DNA of 64,000 nt from Vicingaceae bacterium (GTDB lineage: Bacteria; Bacteroidota; Bacteroidia; Flavobacteriales_E; Vicingaceae), in assembly GCA_018402765.1 (NCBI GenBank), contig JAGYIE010000001.1:682001-746000 (forward strand), read 5' to 3'. The notes under the pieces were generated by a model. It worked only from the letters and a program-made list of their open reading frames with translations, did no database searches and had not been told where the DNA came from. Position numbers and translations under genes: made by a program. Below are positions 42,795 to 51,945 of this stretch, piece by piece (within the stretch, counting starts at the first letter, position 1; every line of letters starts with the position of its first letter).

Positions 42795-42832
42795 AGAAAG
42801 CGCTTACGCGTAAATTTATTTAATTTTACATC

Positions 42833-43630
42833 ATGCGATTTTTCACAGCTTTAAAGACAGGTTTTCTTAGTTATACGGATGCATTATCATTTATTCACGA
42901 GAATAAACTATATCGTTACTTTCTATGGCCTGTATTGATGCATATGATATTGTTTTTTTTAGGTTTCACAGGAGTGTCATTCTTAACTGACATTACTATT
43001 GAATTTTTAAAATCCTTGGTTGCAGAAAATCTAGATGCCTGGTATAACGCTGAAATATTGCAAGGGGTGCTAGCCGTAACCTTATGGATCATACTTAGAA
43101 TTTTCTTCTTTATTGCCTTTGCCTATATTGGTGGTTATGTTGTTTTACTGCTGCTATCTCCAGTTCTTTCTTTAGTCGCAGCGAAAACAACAGAAAAAAT
43201 TACAAACACATCACTTTCATTTAGTATTTCTCAATTCTTAAATGACCTTTTAAGAGGAATAGCGATGGCCATTCGTAATTTTATTTACCAATTATTGATA
43301 ACTGCAGCTCTCTTAATCATTGGCTTTCTTCCACTATTAGGTTGGCTCTCCCCTATTTTACTTTTCGGAGTTTCAAGCTTTTTTTATGGCTATTCCTTTT
43401 TGGATTATGGTCTAGAAAGCAAAGGATTAAACTATGGAGAAAGCGTTCGTTTTGTCAACAGAAACAAAACACTATCATTCTCTTTAGGCTTACCATATGT
43501 TTTATTACTACTGATTCCTTTTATCGGGCTTATTCTTGCAGGCTTTTTGGCTATTGTTAGCACCGTAGCTTCTACCCTAGCACTTCATAAACCTGCCTAT
43601 TTGCAGCAATTGCCAAAGCAACATAACTAA
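42833..43630 (+). CDS. EI24-domain membrane protein (CysZ-like)
   Basis: 265 residues with about five or six hydrophobic helices and SLSFSISQFLNDLLRGI, LPLLGWLSPILLFG and SFFYGYSFLDYGLESKGL, the EI24/CysZ landmarks. CysZ is a sulphate channel in Enterobacteria, but the family is broad; no sulphur-assimilation gene is near, so transport of sulphate is uncertain. It is directly upstream of mqnA (7 bases). Confidence 0.83.
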   Translation: MRFFTALKTGFLSYTDALSFIHENKLYRYFLWPVLMHMILFFLGFTGVSFLTDITIEFLKSLVAENLDAWYNAEILQGVLAVTLWIILRIFFFIAFAYIGGYVVLLLLSPVLSLVAAKTTEKITNTSLSFSISQFLNDLLRGIAMAIRNFIYQLLITAALLIIGFLPLLGWLSPILLFGVSSFFYGYSFLDYGLESKGLNYGESVRFVNRNKTLSFSLGLPYVLLLLIPFIGLILAGFLAIVSTVASTLALHKPAYLQQLPKQHN

Positions 43631-43637
43631 TTGATTA

Positions 43638-44384
43638 ATGATTAAAATTTCCGCTGTCTCCTATTTGAATACCTTACCATTTGCATATGGTATAGAACAA
43701 TCTGAATACCTGAAAAAAAACAGTGATATCAATAGAGATATTCCATCTGAGTGTGCAAGAAAACTTGTAGAAGGAGAAGTGGATTTGGGGTTAGTTCCGG
43801 TAGCCATTATTCCTCACTTAGAAAAGTATTTTATTATTTCCGACTACTGCATCGGAGCTGTAGGAAAAGTTCATTCGGTTAATTTATATAGCCATAAGCC
43901 AGTTGATCAGATAACGGAAATTGTATTGGATTATCAATCCCGAACATCAGTAAATCTTTGTAAAATACTTTGCAAACATCATTGGAATATTTCTCCTCAA
44001 TTTATACAAGGAGCTGCAGGCTATGAAAAAGAGATTTTACCTCATCAGGCTGCAGTAATTATTGGAGATCGGACGTTTGCCTTAAGTGGCACGTTTGCTT
44101 TTGAATATGATTTATCAGAAACTTGGTTTGAAATGACCAGTTTGCCGTTTGTTTTCGCAGCTTGGGTGGCAAATAAAGAGATACCACAAGACTATATTGA
44201 AGAGTTTAATAAAGCTGCAGCAAATGGACTTAAACATATTGATAATGCAATAGCATTTGGAAACATCACTTTGATTAGTCAAGAAGACCAAAAAAACTAC
44301 CTAACAAATTCCATCAGCTACCAGTTTGACGACAAAAAAAAGGAAGGACTAGCTAAATTCTTAGCGCTACTCCAGACACTATAA
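43638..44384 (+). CDS. mqnA: Menaquinone biosynthesis enzyme MqnA (chorismate dehydratase)
   Basis: 248 residues. ISAVSYLNTLPFAYGIEQ, DIPSECARKLVEGEVDLGLVPVA, ISDYCIGAVGKVHSV and VLDYQSRTSVNLCKIL are family hallmarks of MqnA. It dehydrates chorismate to 3-enolpyruvylbenzoate, the first step of the futalosine pathway. Presence of this gene implies mqnB/C/D elsewhere in the genome and distinguishes the organism from MenF-type Flavobacteriia. Ended by a bidirectional hairpin. Confidence 0.93.
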   Translation: MIKISAVSYLNTLPFAYGIEQSEYLKKNSDINRDIPSECARKLVEGEVDLGLVPVAIIPHLEKYFIISDYCIGAVGKVHSVNLYSHKPVDQITEIVLDYQSRTSVNLCKILCKHHWNISPQFIQGAAGYEKEILPHQAAVIIGDRTFALSGTFAFEYDLSETWFEMTSLPFVFAAWVANKEIPQDYIEEFNKAAANGLKHIDNAIAFGNITLISQEDQKNYLTNSISYQFDDKKKEGLAKFLALLQTL

Positions 44385-44393
44385 GAACAAAAA

Positions 44394-44419
44394 AAAGAGG
44401 AATTTTTCAATTCCTCTTT
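44394..44419. terminator. Bidirectional terminator
   Basis: AAAGAGGAATT/AATTCCTCTTT, 11 bp, loop TTTC, flanked by A and T runs, between convergent mqnA and the DUF2911 gene. Confidence 0.85.
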
Positions 44420-44440
44420 CCTATTTAGATAAGCTTTATC

Positions 44441-45289
44441 TTATTTCTTTTTTTTCATTTCTGCAGTCCAATCAGCTATATTCTTTTCATTCAACTTAAT
44501 ATAAACTCCATACTCTGCTTCTTCAGCTAACTTTTTAGATCGCTCAGCAGTTGCTAAAGCTCCTTTCAAGTCTCCCATTTTATGTTGTATCAATGACATG
44601 GTATATACATTCCAGAATTGAGCGTTAATATCAACTGACTTTTTAGACCAAGCTAATGCTTGCTTTAAATCCTTATTGTTATCAAAGTAATAACGCGCAC
44701 TAGAATTGTATAAACTGTATGCACCTTCTACTTTAGCTATTTCAGCTTTTATATTTTCTTCAGCAATTTTTGATGGATCTGCACTTACGTTAAATCGAAT
44801 TGCGGTAGTTGCCCAATTTAATTGAACAGCTGTTTCCTTATCGGTCACATCTCTAAATGAAAACATCATTCTTTCTGTAGCTTCAGATGTCATTGGTTTT
44901 ACAGAAATCTCGAGCGCGTTCTCTTCTGCTTTGTATTGAGATGCACTTGCCGTAGCATTTTTATTAAACATTACTTTCCATTCTTCTTTTCCAGGAATAG
45001 TAAATATAGAATATGAACCAGCTTTAAGTTCATTACCTTCAATCATTACATCAGTTGAAATTGTAAATTTAGTCGCAGCATTAGCACCTGTTCTCCATAA
45101 TTTTTGATAAGCCAGTAAATCCCCAAATATTTCACGGCCTTTAACTCCAGGTCGAGAGTATTCAATTGTTACATCAGTCAAACCAACTCGTTGCATTACC
45201 ATTGCCTTAGGGCTTGGTTGTGGTAAATCTTGTGCGTAAATGGCTACTGAAATTAATGCAGCAGACAAAATCGTAAATAATTTCTTCAT
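44441..45289 (-). CDS. DUF2911 domain protein, secreted
   Basis: Signal peptide (cleavage near IYAQ, ~19), then DUF2911: LPQPSPKAMVMQRVGLTDVT, EYSRPGVKGREIFGDL, KLWRTGANAATKF, ELKAGSYSIFTIPG and WKVMFNKN. The C-terminal ~90 residues form a TPR-like helical segment (KQALAWSKKSVDINAQFWN, KMGDLKGALATAERSKKLA). 282 residues. Periplasmic, function unknown, common in Bacteroidota. A TACATTTG on the minus strand (45325-45318) is a probable -7 element 29 bases upstream. Confidence 0.88.
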   Translation of the reverse strand: MKKLFTILSAALISVAIYAQDLPQPSPKAMVMQRVGLTDVTIEYSRPGVKGREIFGDLLAYQKLWRTGANAATKFTISTDVMIEGNELKAGSYSIFTIPGKEEWKVMFNKNATASASQYKAEENALEISVKPMTSEATERMMFSFRDVTDKETAVQLNWATTAIRFNVSADPSKIAEENIKAEIAKVEGAYSLYNSSARYYFDNNKDLKQALAWSKKSVDINAQFWNVYTMSLIQHKMGDLKGALATAERSKKLAEEAEYGVYIKLNEKNIADWTAEMKKKK

Positions 45290-45364
45290 AGTTTTTATTA
45301 ATTGTTGTTTATTTTTTCAAATGTACACAACCCCAAAGGAGTTGTTATGTTCATTTCACAATTT

Positions 45365-45994
45365 TTAAGAGAGGGTCATGTAAACGACCTTTTTAGTCTC
45401 AAAAAAGTCCTCATCAAAATAGTGACTAAGGTGATATAGTGAATGATTATATTTCACTTCGTTTAGCTCTTCTGTTAGATCTCCACCTTTTAAGAACAAG
45501 AAACCATTGTCCAAATCATTAAAACTCGCTTTTTTGATTTTGTTACTTACCCAAGGAATAAAACTGGCTGTTCGAGTAACAGCCCTACTTACAATAAAAT
45601 CAAACTTTCCTTCTACTTTTTCTGCTCGTTGATGTGTTGCTATTAGATTTGAAAGCCCTATACCATCAGCAACTGCTTGAACTACTTTAATCTTTTTTCC
45701 GATAGCATCCACTAAATGAAAATGTACCTCAGGAAACAGTATTGCTAATGGCAGACCGGGGAACCCTCCACCTGTGCCTACGTCCAAAATTGATGTACTA
45801 GGTTTAAATTCGATAACCTTAGCAATTCCTAGTCCATGGAGTACATGTCTCAAATAAAGCTCGTCCATATCTTTTCTAGATATCACATTGATTTGAGCGT
45901 TCCATTCATGGTACAATGCTTGAAGCAGCGTAAATTGATGAAATTGGTAATCTGAAATTGTTGGAAAATACTGTTTTATTAAATCGCTCTGCAT
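45365..45994 (-). CDS. rsmG: 16S rRNA (guanine-527-N7)-methyltransferase RsmG
   Basis: 209 residues. QINVISRKDMDELYLRHVLH, SILDVGTGGGFPGLPLAI (SAM-binding), HLVDAIGKKIKVV and FDFIVSRAVT are the GidB/RsmG hallmarks. Modifies G527 in the 530 loop of 16S rRNA; loss gives low-level streptomycin resistance in other bacteria. It follows the sigma-factor gene by 11 bases on the same strand and lies in the GT2-sigma-rsmG unit. Confidence 0.95.
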   Translation of the reverse strand: MQSDLIKQYFPTISDYQFHQFTLLQALYHEWNAQINVISRKDMDELYLRHVLHGLGIAKVIEFKPSTSILDVGTGGGFPGLPLAILFPEVHFHLVDAIGKKIKVVQAVADGIGLSNLIATHQRAEKVEGKFDFIVSRAVTRTASFIPWVSNKIKKASFNDLDNGFLFLKGGDLTEELNEVKYNHSLYHLSHYFDEDFFETKKVVYMTLS

Positions 45995-46005
45995 GAAAAG
46001 TTATT

Positions 46006-46611
46006 TTAGTTAAAAGTGTGTCTTGAATGTTCAAGCATATCATTCAACAATGCTCTAGCTCTAAACAACTGAGCTTTAACAGTACCTAGGGGTAAATTGC
46101 ATTCATCCGCAATTTCTTCATAACTGTATTCATCAAAATACCTTAGGGTAATTAACTCCCGATAAGGTGATTTTAACTTATCTACGGCTGCCCTCATTTC
46201 TGAGACCTTTTGCTGATGCATAAACGCTTGTTCCGGATTCTCATTTTCTGATTTTACATCCATCGACCATTGACTTCCATCTTCATTATCTTCTTGATCA
46301 AGCGATAAGGTTTGCATTCTCTTTTTACGAATAAAATCAATACAGTGATTTGAGGCTATCCTGTAAAGCCATGTACTGAATGCATAATTAGAAGTATACT
46401 GATCTAGACGCAAAAATGCTTTGCCAAAGATTTCTATTACAAGATCTTCTGCCTCTCTTTTATCGTGGACCATTTTCAAAACTAGAAAATAAATGGAGTC
46501 ATGATAATTATTTAACAAATCAGTGTAAGCATTTTGAGAACCCGAAAGAGCTGCTTCAACAAGTCGCTTATCGCGCTTACCTTTTTCTGTTAATTCCTTG
46601 TTTACTTCCAT
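46006..46611 (-). CDS. ECF-like sigma-70 family RNA polymerase sigma factor
   Basis: 201 residues. Region 2 is visible in YTDLLNNYHDSIYFLVLKMV, AEDLVIEIFGKAFLRLDQY and FSTWLYRIASNHCIDFIRKKR; region 4 in YREVITLRYFDEYSYEEIADE-like sequence (RELITLRYFDEYSYEEIA) and LPLGTVKAQLFRARALL. No anti-sigma gene is adjacent. The frame extends 13 codons upstream to a GTG at 46650, but the ATG at 46611 has an A/G-rich leader and matches the family start, so I use it; it overlaps the end of the GT2 gene by ten bases. Confidence 0.92.
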   Translation of the reverse strand: MEVNKELTEKGKRDKRLVEAALSGSQNAYTDLLNNYHDSIYFLVLKMVHDKREAEDLVIEIFGKAFLRLDQYTSNYAFSTWLYRIASNHCIDFIRKKRMQTLSLDQEDNEDGSQWSMDVKSENENPEQAFMHQQKVSEMRAAVDKLKSPYRELITLRYFDEYSYEEIADECNLPLGTVKAQLFRARALLNDMLEHSRHTFN

Positions 46612-47726
46612 GTTTTTTCTTTTATTAAGAATCCTGAAAAACCAAGACACAAGGTATTTAGCAATAACAATAGACTATATAATGGGGTTCCAAAAGATAA
46701 TCGTTGTTCTTGAATTTTTTGCATAGCAAGGTTAAAGGTAATAAAATGGATAATGATTGAAAAAATCAAAAGGATAATAATTGTGTAGTGAAATGTAGTT
46801 AAAAAAGCTAATGGCCATAATGTATAGATGACCAATTTACTTAGTGTATACAACCCCAACAATACTTTATATTTTCCTTTGTATAAGGAAGCTGTCGTTT
46901 GATGTCTTCGCTTTTGTTTCCACCATTTGGTAAGCTTATTTTTTGGTATTGAGATAGTTTTGGCGCTCTCTTCCATCACAAATCGAACCGATTTTTTCGA
47001 CGCAACTTGCTGCACAAATAAGTCATCATCACCTGAAGAAATATGCAAATGATTTGTAAACCCTTTCGCATTCATAAACAAACTTTTACGATAGGCCATA
47101 TTTCTTCCAACCCCCATGTATGCTTTCCCTGCGTGAGCAAACCCAAAGCTCAATAGTGCTATTTCAGCAGTATCAAACCGAATCAGTAAGTTCAGTAATC
47201 CCTGCTCCTTTCTATATGCTCCATATCCCAAAACGATTTCAACTCCTTCTTCAAAAGGAGCTATCATTTGCTTTATCCATTGATTCGAACTCGGAATACA
47301 GTCTGCATCGGTAAATAAAAGCAATTCATTTTCTGCATAAAATATGGCTTTCGTTATTGCAGCCTTTTTCCCTCCACTATGCCAATCCTGAATGTCTAAA
47401 ACCTTAAGATTGGTATAGCTTTCTTGAAATTTACTTAGAACCTCTAGTGTATTGTCACTACTATGATCGTTTGCTATAATTACTTCAAATTTGGGGTAAT
47501 CTTGCTCGAATATATCCTTTAAATGTTTGTGCAGATTAGCCGCTTCGTTTTTAGCTGCAATTACCACACTAACACCTTGATAAGAATCCACTAATACCGG
47601 CTTAGTCTCTGTGTGATTTTTTATAAAAACTAATGGTAAAACAAAACGAAGGAGGAATATCAAAAAGGTTAAAACCGCAATCGAATAGCCGACTAAGATG
47701 AGCAATGAAATAGAGGAATCAGTCAT
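46602..47726 (-). CDS. Membrane-anchored family 2 glycosyltransferase
   Basis: 374 residues. An N-terminal TM helix, GT2 domain with VVIAAKNEAANLHKHL, VIIANDHSSDNTLEVL, the DxD LLLFTDADCIPS and GVGRNMAYRKSLF, SSGDDDLFVQQVA, then a KWWKQKRRHQTTA (QxxRW-like) motif and three C-terminal helices. Resembles the processive or surface-glycan GT2 enzymes. Product unknown. First gene of the GT2-sigma-rsmG unit; TACATTTG on the minus strand (47758-47751) is a candidate -7 element. Confidence 0.88.
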   Translation of the reverse strand: MTDSSISLLILVGYSIAVLTFLIFLLRFVLPLVFIKNHTETKPVLVDSYQGVSVVIAAKNEAANLHKHLKDIFEQDYPKFEVIIANDHSSDNTLEVLSKFQESYTNLKVLDIQDWHSGGKKAAITKAIFYAENELLLFTDADCIPSSNQWIKQMIAPFEEGVEIVLGYGAYRKEQGLLNLLIRFDTAEIALLSFGFAHAGKAYMGVGRNMAYRKSLFMNAKGFTNHLHISSGDDDLFVQQVASKKSVRFVMEESAKTISIPKNKLTKWWKQKRRHQTTASLYKGKYKVLLGLYTLSKLVIYTLWPLAFLTTFHYTIIILLIFSIIIHFITFNLAMQKIQEQRLSFGTPLYSLLLLLNTLCLGFSGFLIKEKTWK

Positions 47727-47782
47727 AATCTAGATTGCTAAATAGCGTTGCAAATGTAAAATTCTTTTCCTCGGGTTTTTGG

Positions 47783-47790
47783 TATCTTTG
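47783..47790 (+). promoter_or_regulatory. Putative -7 element TATCTTTG
   Basis: TAnnTTTG match 28 bases before tgt; no well-spaced TTG. Confidence 0.4.
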
Positions 47791-47818
47791 GCGAACTTTT
47801 TACACGGCATTTATTTAG

Positions 47819-48949
47819 ATGAAATTTACATTAGAAAAAACAGACGATAACTCAAGAGCGAGAGCAGGCCTAATAGAAACTGATCATGGTGGTATTGAAA
47901 CACCTATTTTTATGCCTGTAGGCACTGCTGCTAGTGTAAAAGCTGTCCATCAACATGAACTTAGAGATGATATTGAAGCGCAGATAATATTAGGCAATAC
48001 GTATCATTTGTTTTTAAGACCGGGTTTAGAAGTAATCGAAACCGCAGGTGGTTTACACAAATTCAATAATTGGAATGGACCAATATTAACAGATAGTGGC
48101 GGTTATCAAGTATATTCTTTATCTCAACGAAGAAAGATAAATGAAGAAGGTGTAAAATTTAAATCGCATATTGATGGTAGCAAATTGTTTTTTACACCTG
48201 AAAATGTAATGGATATTCAGCGTTCAATTGGTGCCGATTTTATAATGGCATTTGATGAATGTACACCCTATCCTTGTGATTATAGATATGCAAAACGATC
48301 TATGCAAATGACGCATAGATGGCTAAAAAGGTGTTGTGATCAATTTGACTCAACAGAGCCACGATATGGTTACAATCAAACATTACTGCCGATTGTGCAA
48401 GGAAGTACCTACAAGGATCTAAGAAAAGAATCTGCTGAAACAATAGCATCGTTTGATCGAGAGGCTAATGCTATTGGAGGGTTATCAGTAGGAGAGCCTG
48501 CGGAGGAAATGTATGAAATGACAGGTATTGTAACTGAAATACTACCTGAAGAAAAACCGAGATACTTAATGGGTGTTGGCACCCCTGCAAATATTTTAGA
48601 AAATATTGCATTAGGAATCGATATGTTTGACTGTGTGATGCCAACAAGAAATGCGAGAAATGGAATGCTATTTACTAAAAATGGCATTATGAATATGCGT
48701 AATGAAAAATGGAAAAATGATCATAGCGCATTAGATGAATTTGGAGATAGTTATGTCGATGCTACCTACAGTAAGGCCTACGTAAGACATCTAGTTGTTT
48801 CAAAAGAAATCTTGGGTGCACAAATTGCGACACTTCACAATTTAGCTTTTTATCTTTGGTTAGTGAAAGAGTCCAGAAGACAAATAATAGCTGGCACATT
48901 TGCTATTTGGAAAAAAGATATGGTAGAAAGAGTTCAGCGCAGACTTTAA
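47819..48949 (+). CDS. tgt: tRNA-guanine(34) transglycosylase lacking zinc cysteines
   Basis: 376 residues, full-length Tgt: inserts preQ1 at G34 of His, Asn, Asp, Tyr tRNAs for queuosine. Present are FMPVGTAASVKAV, LGNTYHLFLRPG, DSGGYQVYSL (92-101), IVQGSTYKDLRKES, GGLSVGEP and GIDMFDCVMPTRNARNG with the nucleophile Asp (271). The zinc motif, C-x-C-x-x-C in bacterial enzymes such as that of Zymomonas, reads G309-D-S311-Y-V-D314, losing all three Cys, while His340 (TLHNLAFY) remains. I recall the same loss in other Bacteroidota Tgt proteins, so it appears to be a lineage trait, not decay. The LptF/G gene begins three bases later. Confidence 0.93.
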   Translation: MKFTLEKTDDNSRARAGLIETDHGGIETPIFMPVGTAASVKAVHQHELRDDIEAQIILGNTYHLFLRPGLEVIETAGGLHKFNNWNGPILTDSGGYQVYSLSQRRKINEEGVKFKSHIDGSKLFFTPENVMDIQRSIGADFIMAFDECTPYPCDYRYAKRSMQMTHRWLKRCCDQFDSTEPRYGYNQTLLPIVQGSTYKDLRKESAETIASFDREANAIGGLSVGEPAEEMYEMTGIVTEILPEEKPRYLMGVGTPANILENIALGIDMFDCVMPTRNARNGMLFTKNGIMNMRNEKWKNDHSALDEFGDSYVDATYSKAYVRHLVVSKEILGAQIATLHNLAFYLWLVKESRRQIIAGTFAIWKKDMVERVQRRL

Positions 48950-48952
48950 GAA

Positions 48953-50029
48953 ATGGGAATACTAGATCGCTATATAATCAAGAAGTTTTTAGGAACCTTC
49001 TTCTTTTCTATTGCATTGATTATTTCAGTGGCAGTAGTATTTGATATAACAGAAAAGCTTGATGATTTCATAGAGAGGAACGCCCCCCTCAATGCCATTA
49101 TTTTTGATTATTATCTCAACTTCATTCCATATTTCGCAAATCTATTTAGCTTCCTCTTTGTATTTATTTCTGTTATCTTTTTCACCTCTAAGATGGCATC
49201 AAATACAGAGATTATATCCATACTAGCGAGTGGAGTAAGTTTTAAGCGATTTTTATTGCCATATTTTATCTCTGCATCAATACTAGCATTACTTTCATTT
49301 TATCTCAATAACTTTTTGATCCCCGATGCGAATAAGGCGCGTTTAGATTTTGAAGAGCAATATATTCGAAATCAGTTTAGAAACGATGACAATAACATCC
49401 ATATCCAACTCGATGACAGCTCGTATGCTTATCTAGAAAGTTATAATATTTGGGCAAATATCGGCTATAAATTTTCATTAGAAACCATTAAAAATGGCGA
49501 AGTTACCTATAAGTTAATTTCTGACTATATGCAATGGGATTCAACGCAGAATCATTGGATAGTGTATAATTATTATGAGCGATATATCAATGGAACAAAG
49601 GAGCGTTTAATTCAAGGTAGGTCAAAAGATACAACGCTTAATATATCTCCTGAAGACTTCAATAAAAGAGACAATTCAGTTGGGACCTTGGATTATTACG
49701 CTCTAAACGAAGCAATTGCTAGAGAAAAATTTAGAGGTTCTCAAAAAGCTGTGTATTACGAATTAGAAAAGTATGGCCGCTTAGCATCGCCATTTGCAAC
49801 ATTCGTTTTAACCTTGATTGGTGTATCTATAGCGAGTAGAAAAGTAAGAGGAGGTATTGGGGTCCATATAGGAATTGGATTAGCCATTAGCTTTACCTAC
49901 ATCCTGTTCATGCAGGTTTCTGAAACATTTGCTACAAACGGAAACTTTAACCCCATTTTAGCCGTTTGGATTCCAAACATTACTTTTGGTTTACTTGCTA
50001 TATACTTGTTAGCTAAGGCTCCTAAATAA
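48953..50029 (+). CDS. LptF/LptG family LPS export permease
   Basis: 358 residues. ILDRYIIKKFLGTFFFSIAL opens the family; two TM helices near the N-terminus, a large periplasmic beta-jellyroll (~130-270), and three C-terminal helices (FVLTLIGVSIASRKVRGGIG, LAISFTYILFMQVSETF, ILAVWIPNITFGLLAIYLL). With LptB it extracts LPS from the inner membrane. Coupled to tgt; its 3' end overlaps convergent ispE by eight bases. The tgt-lptFG-accA-dnaB order is a recognised Bacteroidota arrangement. Confidence 0.9.
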   Translation: MGILDRYIIKKFLGTFFFSIALIISVAVVFDITEKLDDFIERNAPLNAIIFDYYLNFIPYFANLFSFLFVFISVIFFTSKMASNTEIISILASGVSFKRFLLPYFISASILALLSFYLNNFLIPDANKARLDFEEQYIRNQFRNDDNNIHIQLDDSSYAYLESYNIWANIGYKFSLETIKNGEVTYKLISDYMQWDSTQNHWIVYNYYERYINGTKERLIQGRSKDTTLNISPEDFNKRDNSVGTLDYYALNEAIAREKFRGSQKAVYYELEKYGRLASPFATFVLTLIGVSIASRKVRGGIGVHIGIGLAISFTYILFMQVSETFATNGNFNPILAVWIPNITFGLLAIYLLAKAPK

Positions 50030-50834
50030 GCAATTTGGCGCTAAAAACGGTACAATTATCAAATTTCACCCTAGGTGGTATAGAATAAAATAAACCATAG
50101 ATGGTAGAACCACTGCCGCTCATAGAAGCATAAAATGCTCCATAGTTATACAGTTTTAGTTTTATTATTTCCAGCTCTGGAAATGTTTTGAAAATTGAAG
50201 CCTCGAAATCATTGTAAACAAAATCTTTCCAATCATTTGGATCCATCGACAATACATCATTTAAAGCATACTCTGGACATTTTGGTTTTACCCTTGAGTA
50301 GGCCATTGCGGTACTTACATGTATATTTGGATATACCAGTACAATATAATAATTGGATAGATTTATAGATATGTCTTTAAATGTATCCCCTTTTTCTAAA
50401 GCTAAAACCGGTACATTCTTAATAAAAAATGCACAATCACTGCCTAACTGTCTAGCAAAGCATTGTAATTCATCGTCTGACAAAGCGATATCAAAAAGTT
50501 GATTCAAACATTTCAATACAAATGCAGCATCTGCAGATCCTCCGCCTAGACCGGCTCCTATGGGTATATTCTTTTTTAGATGAATAGCTACTTCAGGCAA
50601 ATTGTATGTATTCTTTAATAAATAATATGCTTTCAAGCATAAATTATCGCTGAGGTCTCCGGGGATAACTATACCTGAAGAGGTAAAGCGTGTTTTGGTC
50701 TCAGAAGGTATAATTTCAAGCTCATCAGTCCAAGGAATAGGAACAAAAAGACTTACTATACTATGAAAGCCGTCAGCGCGCTTCTCTGTTATGTTTAAAC
50801 CTAAATTAATCTTTGCGTTAGGAGAAAAGTTCAT
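50022..50834 (-). CDS. ispE: 4-diphosphocytidyl-2-C-methyl-D-erythritol kinase
   Basis: 270 residues, GHMP kinase. NAKINLGLNITEKRADGFH (substrate Lys and His), the ATP loop PIGAGLGGGSADAA, and MSGSGSTIYGLF near the end. Phosphorylates CDP-ME in the MEP isoprenoid pathway; the organism thus makes isoprenoids non-mevalonately. Single gene with its own well-spaced promoter (50852-50882), convergent with the LptF/G gene. Confidence 0.95.
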   Translation of the reverse strand: MNFSPNAKINLGLNITEKRADGFHSIVSLFVPIPWTDELEIIPSETKTRFTSSGIVIPGDLSDNLCLKAYYLLKNTYNLPEVAIHLKKNIPIGAGLGGGSADAAFVLKCLNQLFDIALSDDELQCFARQLGSDCAFFIKNVPVLALEKGDTFKDISINLSNYYIVLVYPNIHVSTAMAYSRVKPKCPEYALNDVLSMDPNDWKDFVYNDFEASIFKTFPELEIIKLKLYNYGAFYASMSGSGSTIYGLFYSIPPRVKFDNCTVFSAKLLI

Positions 50835-50851
50835 TGAAATGATTTTTTTTG

Positions 50852-50882
50852 CAAATATATTCTAATTACTTTGGCACCCCAA
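50852..50882 (-). promoter_or_regulatory. Promoter for ispE, TTG-N20-TATATTTG
   Basis: On the minus strand TTG (50882-50880), 20 bases, TATATTTG (50859-50852), about 17 bases before the ispE ATG. Both elements and spacing fit the Bacteroidota consensus. Confidence 0.6.
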
Positions 50883-50939
50883 TTAGAAATAATCGCCCAA
50901 AGATTATTTGTAATTTTACAAAAATTTTAAGCCTTAAGT

Positions 50940-51932
50940 ATGCCAACATATTTAGATTTTGAAGAACCAATAAAAGAGCTTGTTGAACAAATTGAACAAG
51001 CAAAACAAATTGAAGAAAAAAGTAAGGTAGATGTTTCTAAAACTACCAAAGCCCTAGAGAAGAAGTTAAAGGAAGTTCAAACTGAAATATACAGCAAACT
51101 AACTCCATGGCAGCGAGTACAAGTATCTCGTCATCCAGAACGCCCATACTCATTAAGCTATATAGAAGCGATGACTGAAGGAAACTTTATTGAGCTTCAT
51201 GGCGATAGAAATGTAAAAGATGACAAAGCCATGATAGGCGGATTCGGAGAAATTGATGGCAAAACATACATGTTTATCGGACAACAAAAAGGAATAAATA
51301 CCAAAATGCGTCAATTCAGAAACTTTGGTATGGCAAATCCTGAAGGCTATCGCAAGGCGCTTCGACTGATGAGATTAGCTGAAAAATTTAATAAGCCTAT
51401 AATTACCCTAATAGATACCCCTGGAGCATTCCCAGGTTTAGAAGCTGAAGAAAGAGGTCAAGGAGAAGCTATTGCAAGAAATTTAATAGAAATGATGCAA
51501 TTAAAAGTTCCGGTTATTTGTATCGTAATTGGCGAAGGAGCCTCAGGCGGTGCACTTGGAATAGGAATTGGTGACAAAGTTCTAATGCTAGAAAACGCAT
51601 GGTACTCTGTTATTTCTCCTGAAAATTGTTCTACAATCCTTTGGAGAACTTGGGACTTTAAAGAACAAGCAGCCGAAGCATTAAAGCTCACTGCAGACAA
51701 TATGCTTGCAAATAAATTAATTGATGGCATAATAAAGGAACCAATTGGTGGTGCTCATGCTCACCCTGAGGAAGCTTATAAAAATGTTAGAAAAGAAATA
51801 ATCGCACACACCAAAAAGTTAGAACTATTAGACGTTGAAAAACGTATTGAAGAAAGAATTAATAAATTCTGCGAAATGGGTGTTGTTAATGAACCTAAGA
51901 AAAAAACATCAACAAAAGTAGCAGCTAAATAA
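50940..51932 (+). CDS. accA: Acetyl-CoA carboxylase carboxyltransferase subunit alpha
   Basis: 330 residues. [17 protein letters not shown] coiled N-terminus, [59 protein letters not shown]-like [19 protein letters not shown] and [15 protein letters not shown] are standard AccA segments. With AccD it transfers CO2 from carboxybiotin to acetyl-CoA for fatty acid synthesis. Ends in a hairpin that spans its stop codon. Confidence 0.97.
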   Translation: MPTYLDFEEPIKELVEQIEQAKQIEEKSKVDVSKTTKALEKKLKEVQTEIYSKLTPWQRVQVSRHPERPYSLSYIEAMTEGNFIELHGDRNVKDDKAMIGGFGEIDGKTYMFIGQQKGINTKMRQFRNFGMANPEGYRKALRLMRLAEKFNKPIITLIDTPGAFPGLEAEERGQGEAIARNLIEMMQLKVPVICIVIGEGASGGALGIGIGDKVLMLENAWYSVISPENCSTILWRTWDFKEQAAEALKLTADNMLANKLIDGIIKEPIGGAHAHPEEAYKNVRKEIIAHTKKLELLDVEKRIEERINKFCEMGVVNEPKKKTSTKVAAK

Positions 51933-51945
51933 GCAGCTACTTTTT
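51914..51945. terminator. Bidirectional terminator overlapping accA stop
   Basis: AAAAGTAGC (51914-51922) pairs with GCTACTTTT (51936-51944); an inner GCT/AGC extends the stem around loop AAATA. The accA stop (51930-51932) is in the loop and the right arm reaches the convergent gene's last codons. Confidence 0.8.

Noticed and set aside
46612-46650. GTG start extending the sigma factor by 13 codons
   Set aside because: The extension lies in the end of the GT2 gene and adds non-family sequence; ATG at 46611 preferred.
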